DNA of 64,000 nucleotides from Pomphorhynchus laevis. Taxonomy: Eukaryota > Acanthocephala > Palaeacanthocephala > Echinorhynchida > Pomphorhynchidae. Location of the stretch: contig WNNJ02000620.1 of assembly GCA_012934845.2 (NCBI GenBank), forward strand, positions 27,823 to 91,822, in the 5' to 3' direction. The number at the start of each line of letters is the position of its first letter. The stretch's first letter is position 1. The notes beneath the pieces are model-generated. The model did no database searches. It had not been told where the DNA came from and saw only the letters and a list, made by a program, of their open reading frames with translations. Both the position numbers and the translations under genes were made by a program. Shown piece after piece: positions 44,489 to 55,771 of this stretch.

Positions 44489-47380
44489 AAAAAAGGGATT
44501 TATTTTAACGTGGCAAATGCGTATCAGCGCACGCTTACCTGACCACAACAAAACAAAAATGTAAATCATGTGTTGAGAAGGTGTGAACGGAGGATGTGTT
44601 TGAATGTGATAAATAAGGAAGCGCGGCGGACGTCGAGAGGGAGTTGATTCCAGGCGAGTGAGGCGGCGACGAGGAAGGATCGGAGACCGTAGTTGTTGGA
44701 GTAATTAGGAACGTGGAGTAAGAAGGTATGACAGGAACGAAGCGATAGCGAGTTGGGGCGAGTATCGTCTAAGAAAAGAAGGTTGATGAACGAAGGGGAG
44801 CCGACAGCGATGAGACGAAAGGTAACGAGAAGAAGGCGGAGTTTGATGCGGATGTGAATTATGGCCATGAGAGTTGGGCAAAAAATGTGGATGTGTGGTC
44901 GAAGCGACGGAGACGAAAGAGCACTCGAACGGCGGTGTTTATTATTCGTTGTAGGGGCAGGATGATGGATTTTGGAGAATTATCGAAAAGGCTAAGGCAG
45001 TAATCGATTTTAGGGAAAAGAAGCGATGAAAGAAGAGACATACAAGAACGGAAGTAGATAAGGGGGCGGAAACGGCAGATGTTACGGAGAATTAAGTTAG
45101 ATGAGCGGACCTTGTCACGGACGAAGGGTTTAAGGGAAAGGTGATCATTGAAATTGAATCCTAAGAAAGTGAGATTGTGGACTATGGGGATGATTAATCT
45201 GGCAAAATATACAGAGGGAGGAGATATGTTAAGTTGACGGGGGAGGATTCACATTATTTTGGACTGTTCTTGGTTTAGAACGAGATGGATATTGGAGAGA
45301 CGTTTGTAGATAGAAGAAAGACAGTTGGAGGCAGAAATGCCGAAATCGTGTATGCAATGTGCCGGTGCATGAGCATAGATTAGAATGTCATCGGCGTATT
45401 GCATGCCCTTAAATGAGTAAGGTTTGATAAACGGAGATAAATCGCCAAACAGAAGAGAGAAAAGCAGGGGACCTAGGACTGAACCTTGTGGGACCCCGCA
45501 AAAAATAGGGATGAAAGGAGAGGATGATGAATTAGAACAGACGCGAAAGGAACTTTGGGATAGATATGAGGCGAACCATGCTACGGAGGAGGAAGAAAAG
45601 CCGTAATCATAACGAAGGCGAGAAAGGAGGACGGAGTGGTCGACAATGTCGAATGCTGAGGAGAGGTCGAGGGAGATGAGAACATTATATATAGCCTTGT
45701 CTCGAGAAATGAGTAAGTCGTTGTACACTTTTATGCATGCGATTTCTGTCGAGTGATTAGAGCGGAAAGCGGATTGGAAAGGAGGGTACAGATTGGATGA
45801 GGATAGATAAGCGTTGATCTGCATTAAGATGAGGCGTTCTAAGAGCTTAGAATGAGTAGGAAGTAGTGAAATGGGGCGATCGCTAGAAGGAAGGGAGGGG
45901 TCGAGCGATTGTTTCGCAAGAAGACGAACGATTGCGGATTTCTAGTGTGAAGGGAAGATACGACTGCGGATGGACGAGTTAAACAAGGTTGTGAGAAATG
46001 GGGATATCGATGAGCATATAGATTTTAATATGTGAGTAAGCAGGGGATCGGCAGGTGAGGTTTTGTTGGGCAAGGACATGAGAACAAACGAGACTTCGGT
46101 AGATGAGGCAGGGATAAGATGAAAGAGTTCCGGGAGGATTAGGCTATGCGGGACAGAGTGGGATAGGATGGAGACCGGGGTGTGAGAGAGCAACGTAGAT
46201 ACTTTAGTCTGGAGAAATGACGAATAATCATTGGCATTGATGTTGCACGGCGAAGAGGAGCGAGTAAGGATTGAGTTAAAAGTATGCCAGAGAGTCTTAG
46301 AGTTGAATGAAGTGATGATTTTATGCTGCCAGAAGGAGTTGCATTTGGTACGTAGTAGGTTGAGATGAGACCGGCGAAGAGCAAGATAGGAATCACGGAA
46401 AGACGGAGTGATCGAGCGGAAATCACGTCTAAGAGAGCGGTGATAGACTCGAAAAGCATGGCGGAGTCGACGCTTTGATAGTAGGCATTTGATGTCAAAC
46501 CATGGGGCACTGTGCAAGCGAGGGTGTGGGTGAGACTTTAAGGGCAAGAGAATATCGAGAGTGGATGTGAGTTTAGAGTCGAAAAGAAAGGCGAGATCGT
46601 GAGGAGATGAATATGTTTTTGTGGGTAATGATAGAGATGTTTGGAGTAAGGCAGAGCGAAGAAGGGAGAGGTCAAGATTTCTCCAAGGGCGACGTAGGAT
46701 TGTAGGTGTGTGAGGAGGGGTGTGATTGTGAGTGAGATCAAGGGTGATAAGAAAGTGATCGGATAGACCAGAATCAGAGATGGACAGTGAGGTGTAGGCA
46801 TCAAAATGATCGGGGACAGCGATGATGTCGAGTGCCCCACGAAGTATAGGTGTGGGGGCAGTGGAGACTAGTTTGTAATTGTAGTTGGATAGAATGTTGA
46901 TGAACCGGATGGAATCCGTGGAAGAGAGGCGGTCTAGGCGGATATTGAAGTCGTCTAGAACGAGTGAAGGGATTGAGGACAAAGAACAATGAGAAAGGAG
47001 GTCAGCGAGTTCGATAAAAAATAGGGCAGTAGGAGCTGATGAACGAGGACGGTATACAATGGCGAGATCTAGAGTGATCGGGTTAGAATAACGACAAGTG
47101 AGCAATTCAAAAGAGCAAGGACTGAAAGGGGGATTGATTTTGCGAAGAGACGCGGGGTGACGCGCGAATGCGACGATGCCGCCATGATTAGAGAATTTAG
47201 AAGGGCTCACACATGAGCTGAGGGGGCGGGCGGATTCGACTAGGGAGCAACCGGTAGAGAGCAGACGGCGAATGGAAAGGTCGTCGGAATCTGAGTGCCA
47301 GGATTCTGTGTGGCAGAAGAGATCGATGGATTGCTTGGTGAATAAGTTGAGGATAAGATCGGATTTATTGAGAATAACCA
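44489..47380 (-). mobile_element. Family L LINE copy, truncated within the endonuclease start
   Basis: Minus-strand copy starting at the endonuclease (LNKSDLILNLF near 47.36 kb). 45942-47365 is one long frame covering endonuclease (YRPRSSAPTALFF, LDDFNIRLDR, SDHFLITLDL) and the linker to RT, which the 30-kb copy has only in pieces. RT lies at 45249-45824 (MQYADDILIYAHAP, then the shared QSKIM stop), C-terminal pieces at 44859-45041 and 44566-44868, and the 3' hairpin near 44520-44536. Inserted in a CR1-like element of the same orientation. Confidence 0.85.
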
Positions 47381-48690
47381 ATGATGATGACCAATAACCA
47401 ATATGACTTGACCAATGATGATGACTCAATAAGATATTAGACGTTGTCGAAAGACCAGCCCGAAAGTCATTTTGTCTATCTGAGACAATATCACAAGAAC
47501 AGTCCCATCTTATCAGCTCACCAAGTATAAATCGTTCCAGAATTTTTAATGGAATAGAGGTTAGTGAAATAGGACGATAATTGGCACACACAGAACTATC
47601 ACCAGATTTATAAATAGGTCGAATAATAGATGTTTTCTATTCTAAAGGTCGCATACTGTAGCGAATTGGGTAAGAAAATATGTCATAGAGCGGTTTCGCG
47701 ATCAAATTTGCGGTATTACGGAGCAAAACAGATGGCAAATTATCTGGACCAGGGCTGACATGAATGGGCAACTTAGAAAGTGCACTAGCGACGTCGTATA
47801 TGGAAAACGGTATAGTAATATCGCTACTGGATTTAACCTGACGAGAAGGATCGTTACACTCGACAAAATTGCTCTGCAAAAAACGATGCAAGAATATTTG
47901 CACGTCCAGAGTCATCAAAAATTAAATTATTGACCTCATCATACATTGGAGGAATACTACATCTAAGTTTTCGGTTCCTATTTAATGTGCATAAAGTAGT
48001 TTGGGGTTATCATAAACCCAAACTATTTATCAAACTTTTTATCATAAACAAATTTTTTATCATTGACAAAAGTTCAAACAAACTGTTTCAAAGTTCAAAC
48101 AAACTTTTTATCATTGACAAACTTTTTATCATAAAGTAGTTTGGGGTTTTGCGCGATCAATCATCGATTCCTCATATCGAAGACACAAGGTTAGCTTTAG
48201 TGATGTGCATTAATCACGTATTCTTTTGTATCGATTGAAATCAAGCCCTGTACAACGAAATCGATTCCAAGCCAAAAAACGTTTAGATATGAGAGCAACG
48301 TAACTAGATGAGAACCATGGTGGAAGTAAACGATTTTTAATTTTTATTTAAAGGAGTGTTTATTTCAAGCAGGTGGCTAAGTGCTTTTACTAGATAAGAT
48401 CAAGAATAATTAAACCATATATTTCTAAATCAGGCCAAATAACCTCACTAAGAGAATTACAAATAGAGGGGAAATTAGCTTGAAAGGCATTGACTCTGCG
48501 ATGAACATGTGATCTCTTATAAGAACATAGATCTAACTTTAAAATTATTGTCGAGTGGACACTATTTCCTATTGATGGGATGCAGATTTTTTCGTTAACT
48601 ATATAAGCTGAGGATGACAAAACTATGTCTAGCAAAGAAGAGCAAGATTTTGAAAAGCGCGTAGGGAAATCAATTATAGGATTTGTAACG
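47381..48690 (-). pseudogene. CR1-like LINE ORF2 middle part (endonuclease end and RT start)
   Basis: Minus frames: 48390-48635 (endonuclease end with STIILKLDLCSYKRS), 47637-47918 (IYDVASALSKLPIHVSPGPDNLPSVLLRN, RT fingers) and about 47390-47591 (CANYRPISLTSIPLKILER, QNDFRAGLSTTSNIL). Broken frames. 47985-48150 within it is a local repeat block. Split by family L below and by a plus-strand LINE tail above. Confidence 0.65.
47985..48150. repeat. Local direct repeats (AGTAGTTTGGGGTT and TTTTTATCAT units)
   Basis: CATAAAGTAGTTTGGGGTT occurs at both edges, and between them TTTTTATCATTGACAAA and AGTTCAAACAAACT are repeated. A slippage-type expansion inside the dead LINE. Confidence 0.6.
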
Positions 48691-48691
48691 C

Positions 48692-49370
48692 AGCAAGAAG
48701 AATGACCTATATTGTCAAAAATTGCTTTAAAGATTTATCTCCCGTTTGTGTTGTGCGTTTATATAATGCTCTTATAATACCGATATTAGAATATGTGTCG
48801 CCAGTAGTCTTTCCGTGTACGCGTACAGAACTTGATCAATTAGAGCGCATACTTCGACGGTTTACGAAATTATGTCCTCAGGTACGATATCTTCCCTATG
48901 AGGCACGAATAAAAAGTTTGAATATGCCGACAGTGCGTGAAAGGTTCCTTCTTTTCGACCTTCTAGCTATGTATCGACTAGTTAATAAAGATGAAAATTT
49001 TCCAGCAAATAGAGTTGAACTCAATGAACGGGATGGACGTAGAGGGCACTCGAAAGTACTAGTAGTACATGAGCACGGAAAATACCCTCGTCATTTCCGA
49101 CTGTCTCATCGAGCGGTGAATATTTGGAATCGTCTTCCAGTTGATGTCGTTGCGGTGCATACAATCAATGAATTTAAATCCAATATAAAGAACTGGATTC
49201 GAAATGAGAACGAATGGTGGTTGCTGCAGTACCCATGGTTCTGATATATATACTGAATGATTTTTTTGATTTTTTTCTTGTATTTATTTGTTTTTTTTAT
49301 GTGAGCGGTCAAAACATCCTTATGGCTATGACCTGTATTAATAATAATATGTTATAAACCTAAATTAGTA
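48692..49370 (+). pseudogene. CR1-like LINE 3' end (RT C-terminus and tail), inserted in opposite orientation
   Basis: Frame 48702-49244 (180 codons) matches the C-terminal third of the RT ORF at 1-1631: LIIPILEYVSPVVFP, LERILRRFTKL, FLLFDLLAMYRLVN, LSHRAVNIWNRLPVD. The 3' end has GGCTATGACCTGTATTA and TAA repeats, the family tail. Possible target duplication ATTTGTAAC (48685) / ATTAGTAAC (49365). Inserted in the minus-strand CR1-like element, whose upstream half resumes at about 49376. Confidence 0.75.
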
Positions 49371-49375
49371 ACAGA

Positions 49376-50150
49376 ATTAAACAGATTTTTGTCGAAGAGG
49401 CAAGACTGCGAATAAGTATTAGTAACCCAATCAGCAAAGGTAAGTTAAAGTCCTCCATCCGAACAATTATTTGTTAACAACTCGTATTTTTAGCTACTCC
49501 GAGAGAGAACTGGCATCTGATAGAGGAGATTGATATAAAGGACCAATTGCTATAGAGATTGCTCTGAATCGAACATCTATCCATATTGTTTCAGATGTGT
49601 GGTTTTAGTCATTAAAACTGGCTACAAAGCGTGACTGCAATAAATTAGATACATAGCGAATTACACCACCACCCCTTCTAGTTTTCCTGTCGAAACGATA
49701 GATTCAATATCCTTCGATTTGAATTTCTGCATCAGCGATGTCGTTAAAAAGCTACGATTCTGAAAACCCTAAAATATGAGGGTTACGAGAGATACGATAA
49801 GTCGAACTTCATCTATCTTATTTAACAAGCTACGCACATTAGCAAATACGACTATACATTTGTTAGAGGTATGAGAGGTTCCCATTGCAGACGAGGACGA
49901 CTGTGGACTACGCGAAAATTCACGATTTCTAGAGATTTCTTCCCGTGATCTACTCTATTATATAGCTCAGTTCTTGCTGAACGAAGGCGAATACGATCAT
50001 GCATATAAAGATCTCTAAACATTCTGACGCTTCTATTAGTTAAACGACTAGATCGTTTCATAATTTCTAAAACACTACATTCCTCAACAAAGACGACTTT
50101 CACGATACGAGGGAATTTGCATTATAACTACATTAAATTATGCGTAATTA
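49376..50150 (-). pseudogene. CR1-like LINE ORF1 end and endonuclease start
   Basis: 49852-50103 (minus) contains SVRMFRDLYMHDRIRLRSAR and LEIVNFRVVHSRPRLQW, the ORF1 C-terminal domain. 49380-49850 gives scattered endonuclease frames (LLNKIDEVRLIV, EIQIEGY). It is the 5' part of the element whose later parts are at 47.4-48.7 and 44.2-44.5 kb. It ends about 110 bp before the first exon of the host gene. Confidence 0.6.
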
Positions 50151-50262
50151 TGGAAAAATTCTTAATGTGACCCTTTGAATTTCACGAGATTTTACTAATA
50201 ATTGAATAGTAAATGTATTTTTTGTATTTATTTTAGCTAAAAATTCAAATTCCACTGTTTAG

Positions 50263-50388
50263 ATGGAATGGAATACTCATAAAAAGCTATATGTGGTTAG
50301 CGCTGTTCTTCGTCATGGAGAGCAAGCATGGCATACCGTCAGCAGATTAATGAGGTCTACTTTCAAAAAGAATTACTTTACGCCGCAG
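50263..50388 (+). CDS. BRD8-like: BRD8-like gene, exon 1 (SANT-like N-terminal segment)
   Basis: 42 codons: EWNTHKKLYVVSAVLRHGE, then AWHTVSRLM and FTPQ, matching the start of BRD8 (W-S-x-REKLCLASSVxRSGxQNWxSVSR). BRD8 is a bromodomain subunit of the NuA4/TIP60 histone acetyltransferase complex in the nucleus. An ATG at 50263 could be the start codon, but it follows CTGTTTAG, so the exon could instead be entered by splicing. Donor GTAAAA at 50389. The similarity is real but distant, so a diverged paralogue is possible. Confidence 0.7.
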
Positions 50389-50435
50389 GTAAAAACAATG
50401 AATTTACTATTTTTATTTTTTATTATCTACTATAG

Positions 50436-50491
50436 ATATGCGCACAACGTTACAAAGATTTGCTGGAAGAATACGAACCTTTGCTTACAGG
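50436..50491 (+). CDS. BRD8-like: BRD8-like gene, exon 2
   Basis: Acceptor CTACTATAG after a 47-bp intron. It encodes ICAQRYKDLLEEYEPLLT and the first two bases of a Gly codon, corresponding to the CAxQYxxLLE block of BRD8. The donor is GTGCAT at 50492; ending there gives GG, which joins the T of exon 3 to keep the frame (LLTG-DEPAV). The following intron is 6.4 kb and carries PLE, family L and CR1 pieces and the hammerhead repeat. Confidence 0.65.
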
Positions 50492-51185
50492 GTGCATTTT
50501 CATTACATTTTTTCAATAATTTTTAGAAACAATCTAGCTTTTTAGTTTTTTTGCGATAAAAAAATCTATTATTTTATAAATTTAGATATTTTATATTTTC
50601 TATTTGTATAAATAGAAAATATAATTTTTCTATTTATTAAAAAAAATTAAAATTAGTTTTTTATCGATTCACGAGTGAATAAATCAGCAGTTAATATTTT
50701 TAACGGGATTTTGATATATATCGTATCAGCAATGACGTTTGTTAACCTTTTACTATAGAAGGTAAAAGGTTACTATTTACTGTTTACTATTTCCTTTTCA
50801 CAAAAGGAAATAGTATTTTTTAACTGTTCGAATTTTTGTTGAGAAAATTAATGTTAAAATTAACCTTTTGGAAATTTTAACATTTTTCTACTAGAAAGAC
50901 TTTATAAGTTACTTTATAAATAATAAGTTAACTTAATAAGTTACCTCCATTATCGTTTTTTAATTGATTCATCTATTGATTCTATACTATATTTAAAATC
51001 ATCTATTTTTTGTAGTATTTATTTCTATACATTTAATCATCTATCAATCTTTTAATTAACGGACGCCTTTACAAGTCGAATGCCTCCCATTTGGGGCATC
51101 TATATTTAGACAAATAAAAGGTGTTCCAATGTGAGGTAATAGTAGCCCAATTATAGCTGATTTGTTTTTAAGCTTTATAGAATAT

Positions 51186-51905
51186 GAATTTGTTCATAAC
51201 TGTTGTAAAAACTAAATCTAAACATATATAAATATATGAAATATATGTTTCGATACATTGATGATATATGTGTATTTAATTCTAATAATTTTTATTCAAT
51301 TAGTGAGCACATTTATCCAGAAAGCCTTATTCTTAACAAAACCAATATTAATGATAAAGAAGGTGTATATCTAGATATGAACATTAAATTAACATTAACT
51401 AAAACTACTATTAATTTATATCGTAAAGATGACATATTTAAATTTACAAGAAACATATTTTTGCATGAGCATTCATGCATACCATATAATATAAAATATA
51501 ATACATTAAATAATGAAATTTTAAGAATTGCAACAATATGTAATGATATTGGCTTTCTTCAAAATCATTTAAATAATTTAATAGATGCATATTTTAAACT
51601 AGGTTACTATAAAAATAACATCAAGCGGAAAATAGTAAAATATATAAATCAACACAATAATATTAAAAATAAATTCAAACTCTTAAGTGGCAAATTTTTA
51701 TGGATGGATAATAAATAATATACTTTGTATTAGAATAAGATACTGGATAGTTTTTTCAAAAGAAATACATCATTAGCATGTATTTGTCCCCGCTGCTATG
51801 ATGGGTAGAGGAGTTAGGGGCCGAAACCTGATAGCATAGCAGTTCCTCCTGATGACCTCTAATTCTTATTCTGATACAACGTCTGTTATTTATTAGTCAA
51901 TTCAT
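51186..51905 (+). pseudogene. PLE-like reverse transcriptase fragment (second RT family) and 3' flank
   Basis: 51236-51718 (160 codons) encodes FRYIDDICVFN (catalytic DD), YLDMNIKLTL, INLYRKDDIFKF and a helical tail (LQNHLNNLIDAYFKLGYY). The RYIDD...LDL...YRK spacing is Penelope-like, but no GIY-YIG follows before the 3' flank. The flank at 51790-51865 has CTGCTATG/CATAGCAG arms around GGGGCCGAAACC and a later CTGATGA. A second copy of the RT piece lies at 56120-56667 and a partial flank copy at 54575-54670. Confidence 0.65.
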
Positions 51906-52470
51906 AAAAATGACGTTTATTTTAAATTTCAATTTTTTATTTTAACTTGATATAAATTATAAAAAATCTAAAAACAATTATTAATTTTATTATTTAATTA
52001 TTAAATTTTGATTTAGCATTATTATGTTTTGTTTATTTTATATTTATATTAAATACGTAGACTCAGCTAGCTGATTTGATTTGATTTGTTAATATATCAT
52101 TTACTTATGATATATTGAATTGCTTCTTCAAAAAGAATTCAGATACCTATGCTATGTTTTATCTTCTATTTTCATAAAAAAGTTAAAGATTATGAAGTTT
52201 TACAACAAACGCTATTTTATCTTGAATTCTTTTTTACAATCGTTGGTCATGATTAAAAAAACTGCCATTTGCTACGACAAAGAGCCGTTTTTAGCAATTT
52301 AAATTCTAATCCAGAATGAAATAATAGAACTTTAAGAATTGCTAGTATGTTTGTCGTGATATATTTTGCGCGTAGACCATTCTTGTAAATAAATTAAAAA
52401 ATCGAGCCAATCTATTAAAATATGAATCCAACTTTACTAGTAATGTCGACGTGATGAATGATGTTAAGAA
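51906..52470. other. AT-rich intron sequence
   Basis: No coding feature supported. The short frame 52120-52302 is AT-rich and has no motif. Confidence 0.5.
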
Positions 52471-52795
52471 ATACCAGATATATATGACGTGGCAAGCGAT
52501 GTGACGTGGCAAGCGATGTGATGAAAGGTTATGAATGTCAGGATCGTGGATGTTGATGGATGTGATTTTGATTGATTGATGTAGGTTATTAATAAACCAG
52601 ACAGACGAGAAAGGACGGGGTGTCAGGGAGTGAAGATGACATGGAATGGGAAGTGTATATGGTGGCAGGGTCGGTGGGTGGAGAAAGGATATCGGAAACG
52701 ACGGGGTAGTCTGAGTGGAAGTGTTGAATGTTGATATGTGCTTATCGGAAAGGTTGCATATTATTTTGTTGGCATAAAACCGACATAAGATCATA
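52471..52795 (-). pseudogene. Family L ORF1 fragment
   Basis: The minus frame 52342-52794 contains NLHQSIKITSINIH and NLSSHRLP, as in ORF1 of the 30-kb copy (LHPSIKITSTNLHYP...NLSSHRLP). About 195 bp of it is repeated in the neighbouring fragment at 53211-53510. Confidence 0.7.
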
Positions 52796-53210
52796 TAATT
52801 ATAATCATATAATTAAGTAAAAGATCGCACAGGCTATTAATACATGCAATTGTTCTTAGTCACTTGCTATATGCATCACAGTGCATATATTCCCGAACTG
52901 AAGCGGAAATAAATAATATCGAAAAAGTACTACGTCAGGCAACAAAGCTGTCAAGGCCATTAAGATCGTCGAGCAATGCGGATAGATTAAAGACTCTGCG
53001 GCTGTTTTCATTACGAACACTGCGAGATATGGTTGATAAGAGATTGGCGTGGCAGATCTTCAGCAATCCTGTCATGCTCTTTGTAGCATATTTGATCTCC
53101 GGAATTCTTCAGATCTGCGTGGGCACGAGTTTACTGTTAGACATCACAGACTCATGCGCTCAAAGACTAAAATATTCCTAGTGAATTACCTCAAAATGGA
53201 ATAACCTAGC
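52796..53210 (+). pseudogene. CR1-like LINE RT C-terminal scrap
   Basis: Frame 52864-53181: LLYASQCIYSRTEAEINNIE, VLRQATKLSRPLRS and LRDMVDKRLAWQIF, the RT C-terminal region, then broken (SDLRGHEF-like) to about 53210. It lies between two overlapping family L ORF1 pieces. Confidence 0.6.
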
Positions 53211-53510
53211 TGATACTTCCCGACACGGGGATGTCGGAAAGTGAAGACATGGGATTAGAAGTGCATGTGATGACAGGATCAGTGGGTTGACAAAGGATAT
53301 CAGAAACGACTGGGGTGGTTTGAGTGGACACGTTGGAGGTTGATATGTTCTTATGGAAGATGTCGCGTATGAGTTTGTTGACACAAAATCCGCATAGGAA
53401 GTCTTCTTTAGACTTACTGTTGTCGCATACGATTGTAATCCAGACGCTGCAGTCGTGTGTCGAGCACTATACTTGCAGTCGAGCATAGTTGCTGTCGGGC
53501 TTAGCTGTTT
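53211..53510 (-). pseudogene. Family L ORF1 N-terminal fragment with PHD-like finger remnant
   Basis: The minus strand in broken frames gives CSTHDCSVWI and a later CGFC, the PHD-like finger of ORF1, then the Pro/Ser-rich linker. Overlaps in content with 52600-52795. Confidence 0.6.
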
Positions 53511-53519
53511 TTTTACGTC

Positions 53520-53700
53520 CTCCCATTAAGGTCCTTGTTTGTTGAAGCTGTTAGATTTGCTACTGCAACTGATCGGCTAGCGCAGCGAGACGATCTGCAA
53601 CTATTTGAATTGATCTTGAACTGATTGAATTGATCTGCAACTGACTGATCAGTTGTAGACCTGCAACAGATCTACAACTGATCTGCACAAACTTTTTATT
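53520..53700. repeat. Degenerate short repeats of CTGCAACTGATC type
   Basis: GATCTGCAACT, ATTGAATTGATC and CAACTGATC units recur in both orientations over about 130 bp. No coding sense. Confidence 0.55.
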
Positions 53701-54570
53701 AAGTAAGATTAATGAAAAATCGTATAGTAAGTAAGATTAATAGAAAACAGCTGTTCACTATTTAGTGTGAATCTTTAGAACATTCCTCTTTTTATTAGGA
53801 GCATTCCAATTTTAATGATAACATTCCACTTTTTATTGGGGAATGTTTACTTTTTTAGTAGGAAACCATGTATTAACATTTTTTAAAGTATTTATTTTAG
53901 TATGAATTAGGCTACACTAATAGCGAATTTCTGGGTAAAAATATCGATAAACAATAATTCTAAAATCCCGAAAATTGGTATTTGTATTTGTCAAATACCA
54001 ATAGTGACCATATATCATGCATTAATGTGCACTATAAATTATAATTCTCCCATCTATGTGCCTCTCACACTCTATTGAGTGCTATATCTACACCATCAGC
54101 TGTTATATTCGATTTTTTTATTATAAAAAAGTAACATTTCCAAAAATATTGCAAAATCCATCCATAATAATCCTCAATGAGAACGGCCCTTATAAAGGAT
54201 AATTGATCTTATCAATTTAGAGATTTATTTGTCAATAAAAATAAAAAGTGTTAAGTTTGCCAAGTTAGTTAGTTTTTGTTAAGTTTATGCCAAGTTTGGT
54301 CAAGCTTGGCCAGATAAGTTTAGGAATTAAGGAATCAAGCCAATGCATATTATGGATGGATTCTAATAATTCATATTTCAAAAAATAATACAAAGAATAA
54401 CACAAAGAATACAAAGAATACTATTATAAGACGGTGATACCATAATACAAAGAATATTATAATACTATTATAGTATTACAAGTAATACTTATAAGATAAT
54501 TTAATAAGATAATATTCTTTATGTATTATTCTTTGCATATTATTCTTTGTATAATAAAATAGTCAAATAA
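53701..54570. other. AT-rich intron sequence with simple repeats
   Basis: Repeats of CATTCC..TTTTTATT near 53780-53850 and of (TACAAAGAATAA) near 54380-54560. No gene seen. Confidence 0.5.
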
Positions 54571-54745
54571 TCAGTGGAAATACATCAGTAGCACGTGTTT
54601 GATCCCTCTTCTATGTTGTGTCGATAATAGGGGCCGACACCTGAAAACATATCAGTTCATCCTGATAAACAGTTCCTACATAAATCAAAACTACTTTTAA
54701 TTTATATCGTAAAGCTGACATATTTAAATTGACTAGAAACATATT
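54571..54745 (+). repeat. Partial copy of the 51.75-kb PLE flank plus a scrap of its RT
   Basis: AATACATCAGTAGCACGTGT, GGGGCCGACACCTGA and CCTGATAAAC correspond to 51765-51865. 54690-54745 translates like NLYRKADIFKLTRNIF. The CTGATGA and CGAAAC boxes are both changed here. Confidence 0.6.
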
Positions 54746-54770
54746 TTAGCATGAGCAAAGATTTTTATTT

Positions 54771-55053
54771 GGTCGTTTCGGTTGCCTGTGTGACATTGTG
54801 AATAAAGGCGTTTCCGACACTTTGCTTAATTGACTTAGGCTTACGCTCTTTACCAGATCGAATTGCTGTGCGAACTATCCTTAAACACTAGGCAAAGGTT
54901 GTTGCTGAATTGTCGTTGCAATCGTTGGATCCTTAATGGATACGGCATGTATAATAGTAGTGCACATATGTGCTGAGTAAACAGCGGTCCAGGATTTCTT
55001 ACGAAATACAGCATTTATACTAAATGGTGTTGCTTGATAGACTGGACTTCGAT
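54771..55053. repeat. Repeat unit R1, first copy
   Basis: About 283 bp from GGTCGTTTCGGTTGCC to GACTGGACTTCGATT. The second copy is 380 bp downstream. No coding potential on either strand beyond a short frame. Confidence 0.8.
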
Positions 55054-55150
55054 TCACGACTTTCAGTCACCATGTCACTTCTAGACGACCACTTCAGCAT
55101 CGAAATGATTAGTACCCGGCAACATTCACCAGTAGAATGAGCTACACACT

Positions 55151-55437
55151 GGTCGTTTCGGTTGCCTGTGTGACATTGTGAATAAAGGCGTTGCCGACAC
55201 TTTGCTAAATTGACTGAGGCTTATGCTCTTTACCAGATCGAATTGCTGTGCGGACCATCCATTAAACACTAGGCAGAGGTTGTTGCTGAATTGTCGTTGC
55301 ACTCGTTGGATCCTTAAATGGATACGGCAGGTATAATAGTAATGCACGAATGTGCTGAGTAGACAACGGTCCAGGATTTCTTACGAAATACGGCATTCTA
55401 TACTAAATGGTGTTGCTTGATAGACTGGACTTCGATT
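55151..55437. repeat. Repeat unit R1, second copy
   Basis: Close to 54771-55053 with scattered substitutions (roughly one in fifteen by eye). A 97-bp spacer separates the copies. Confidence 0.8.
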
Positions 55438-55445
55438 TATGAGGA

Positions 55446-55635
55446 AAATATAGTGATTTATTTTCGAGTATACCATTGAGTGTCCCAGGGCAGGTGTAAC
55501 AACAAATTATATTACATATATTTGTACACTTGAAAGTGTCCCTGTAAAACAGCATTTCTATTAAAAATAATTTAGTGCCTGATGCATGGTTAAACTGCAA
55601 TAGTAACTGCCATGCACAGAGCTTATGCTAAATTC
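55446..55635. repeat. Repeat unit R2, first copy
   Basis: Begins TAGTGATTTATTTTCGAG, contains GTGTCCCAGGGCAGGTGTAA and GTGTCCCTGTAAAACAGC, and ends GCCATGCACAGAGCT. The second copy starts 463 bp later, and the hammerhead ribozyme lies between. Confidence 0.75.
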
Positions 55636-55729
55636 CCTCCCATGATTCAGATTAAGGGTAGTTCTGTTTTTCGAGCTTTAAACTTTGTTTAAGCGTGTGT
55701 TAAGGTGCCTATAGATGATTATTAAAGTC

Positions 55730-55771
55730 ACGGTACTGATGAGCTCCGTTAGAGCGAAACGCGTATACCGT
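55730..55771 (+). ncRNA. Hammerhead ribozyme, minimal type I
   Basis: All conserved parts are present in order: stem I strand ACGGTA (55730-55735), CTGATGA (55736-55742), stem II GCTC-CGTTA-GAGC (55743-55755, with the conserved G-C closing pair), GAA (55756-55758), stem III ACG/CGT (55759-55764, palindromic with no loop), cleavage base A (55765) after GT, and stem I partner TACCGT (55766-55771). Predicted cleavage follows 55765 (GUA). A loopless stem III is usual for hammerheads of Penelope-like elements, which cut as tandem dimers. It sits in the repeat just upstream of a PLE-type RT piece. Confidence 0.85.

Noticed and set aside
51721-51905. Full hammerhead ribozyme at CCTGATGACC
   Set aside because: The boxes are in permuted order, stem III and the cleavage site cannot be placed, and the 54.6-kb copy has lost both boxes. 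Kept only as a structural observation.
52120-52302. Short AT-rich ORF in the BRD8-like intron
   Set aside because: Composition explains the open frame; no domain and no homologue recognised.
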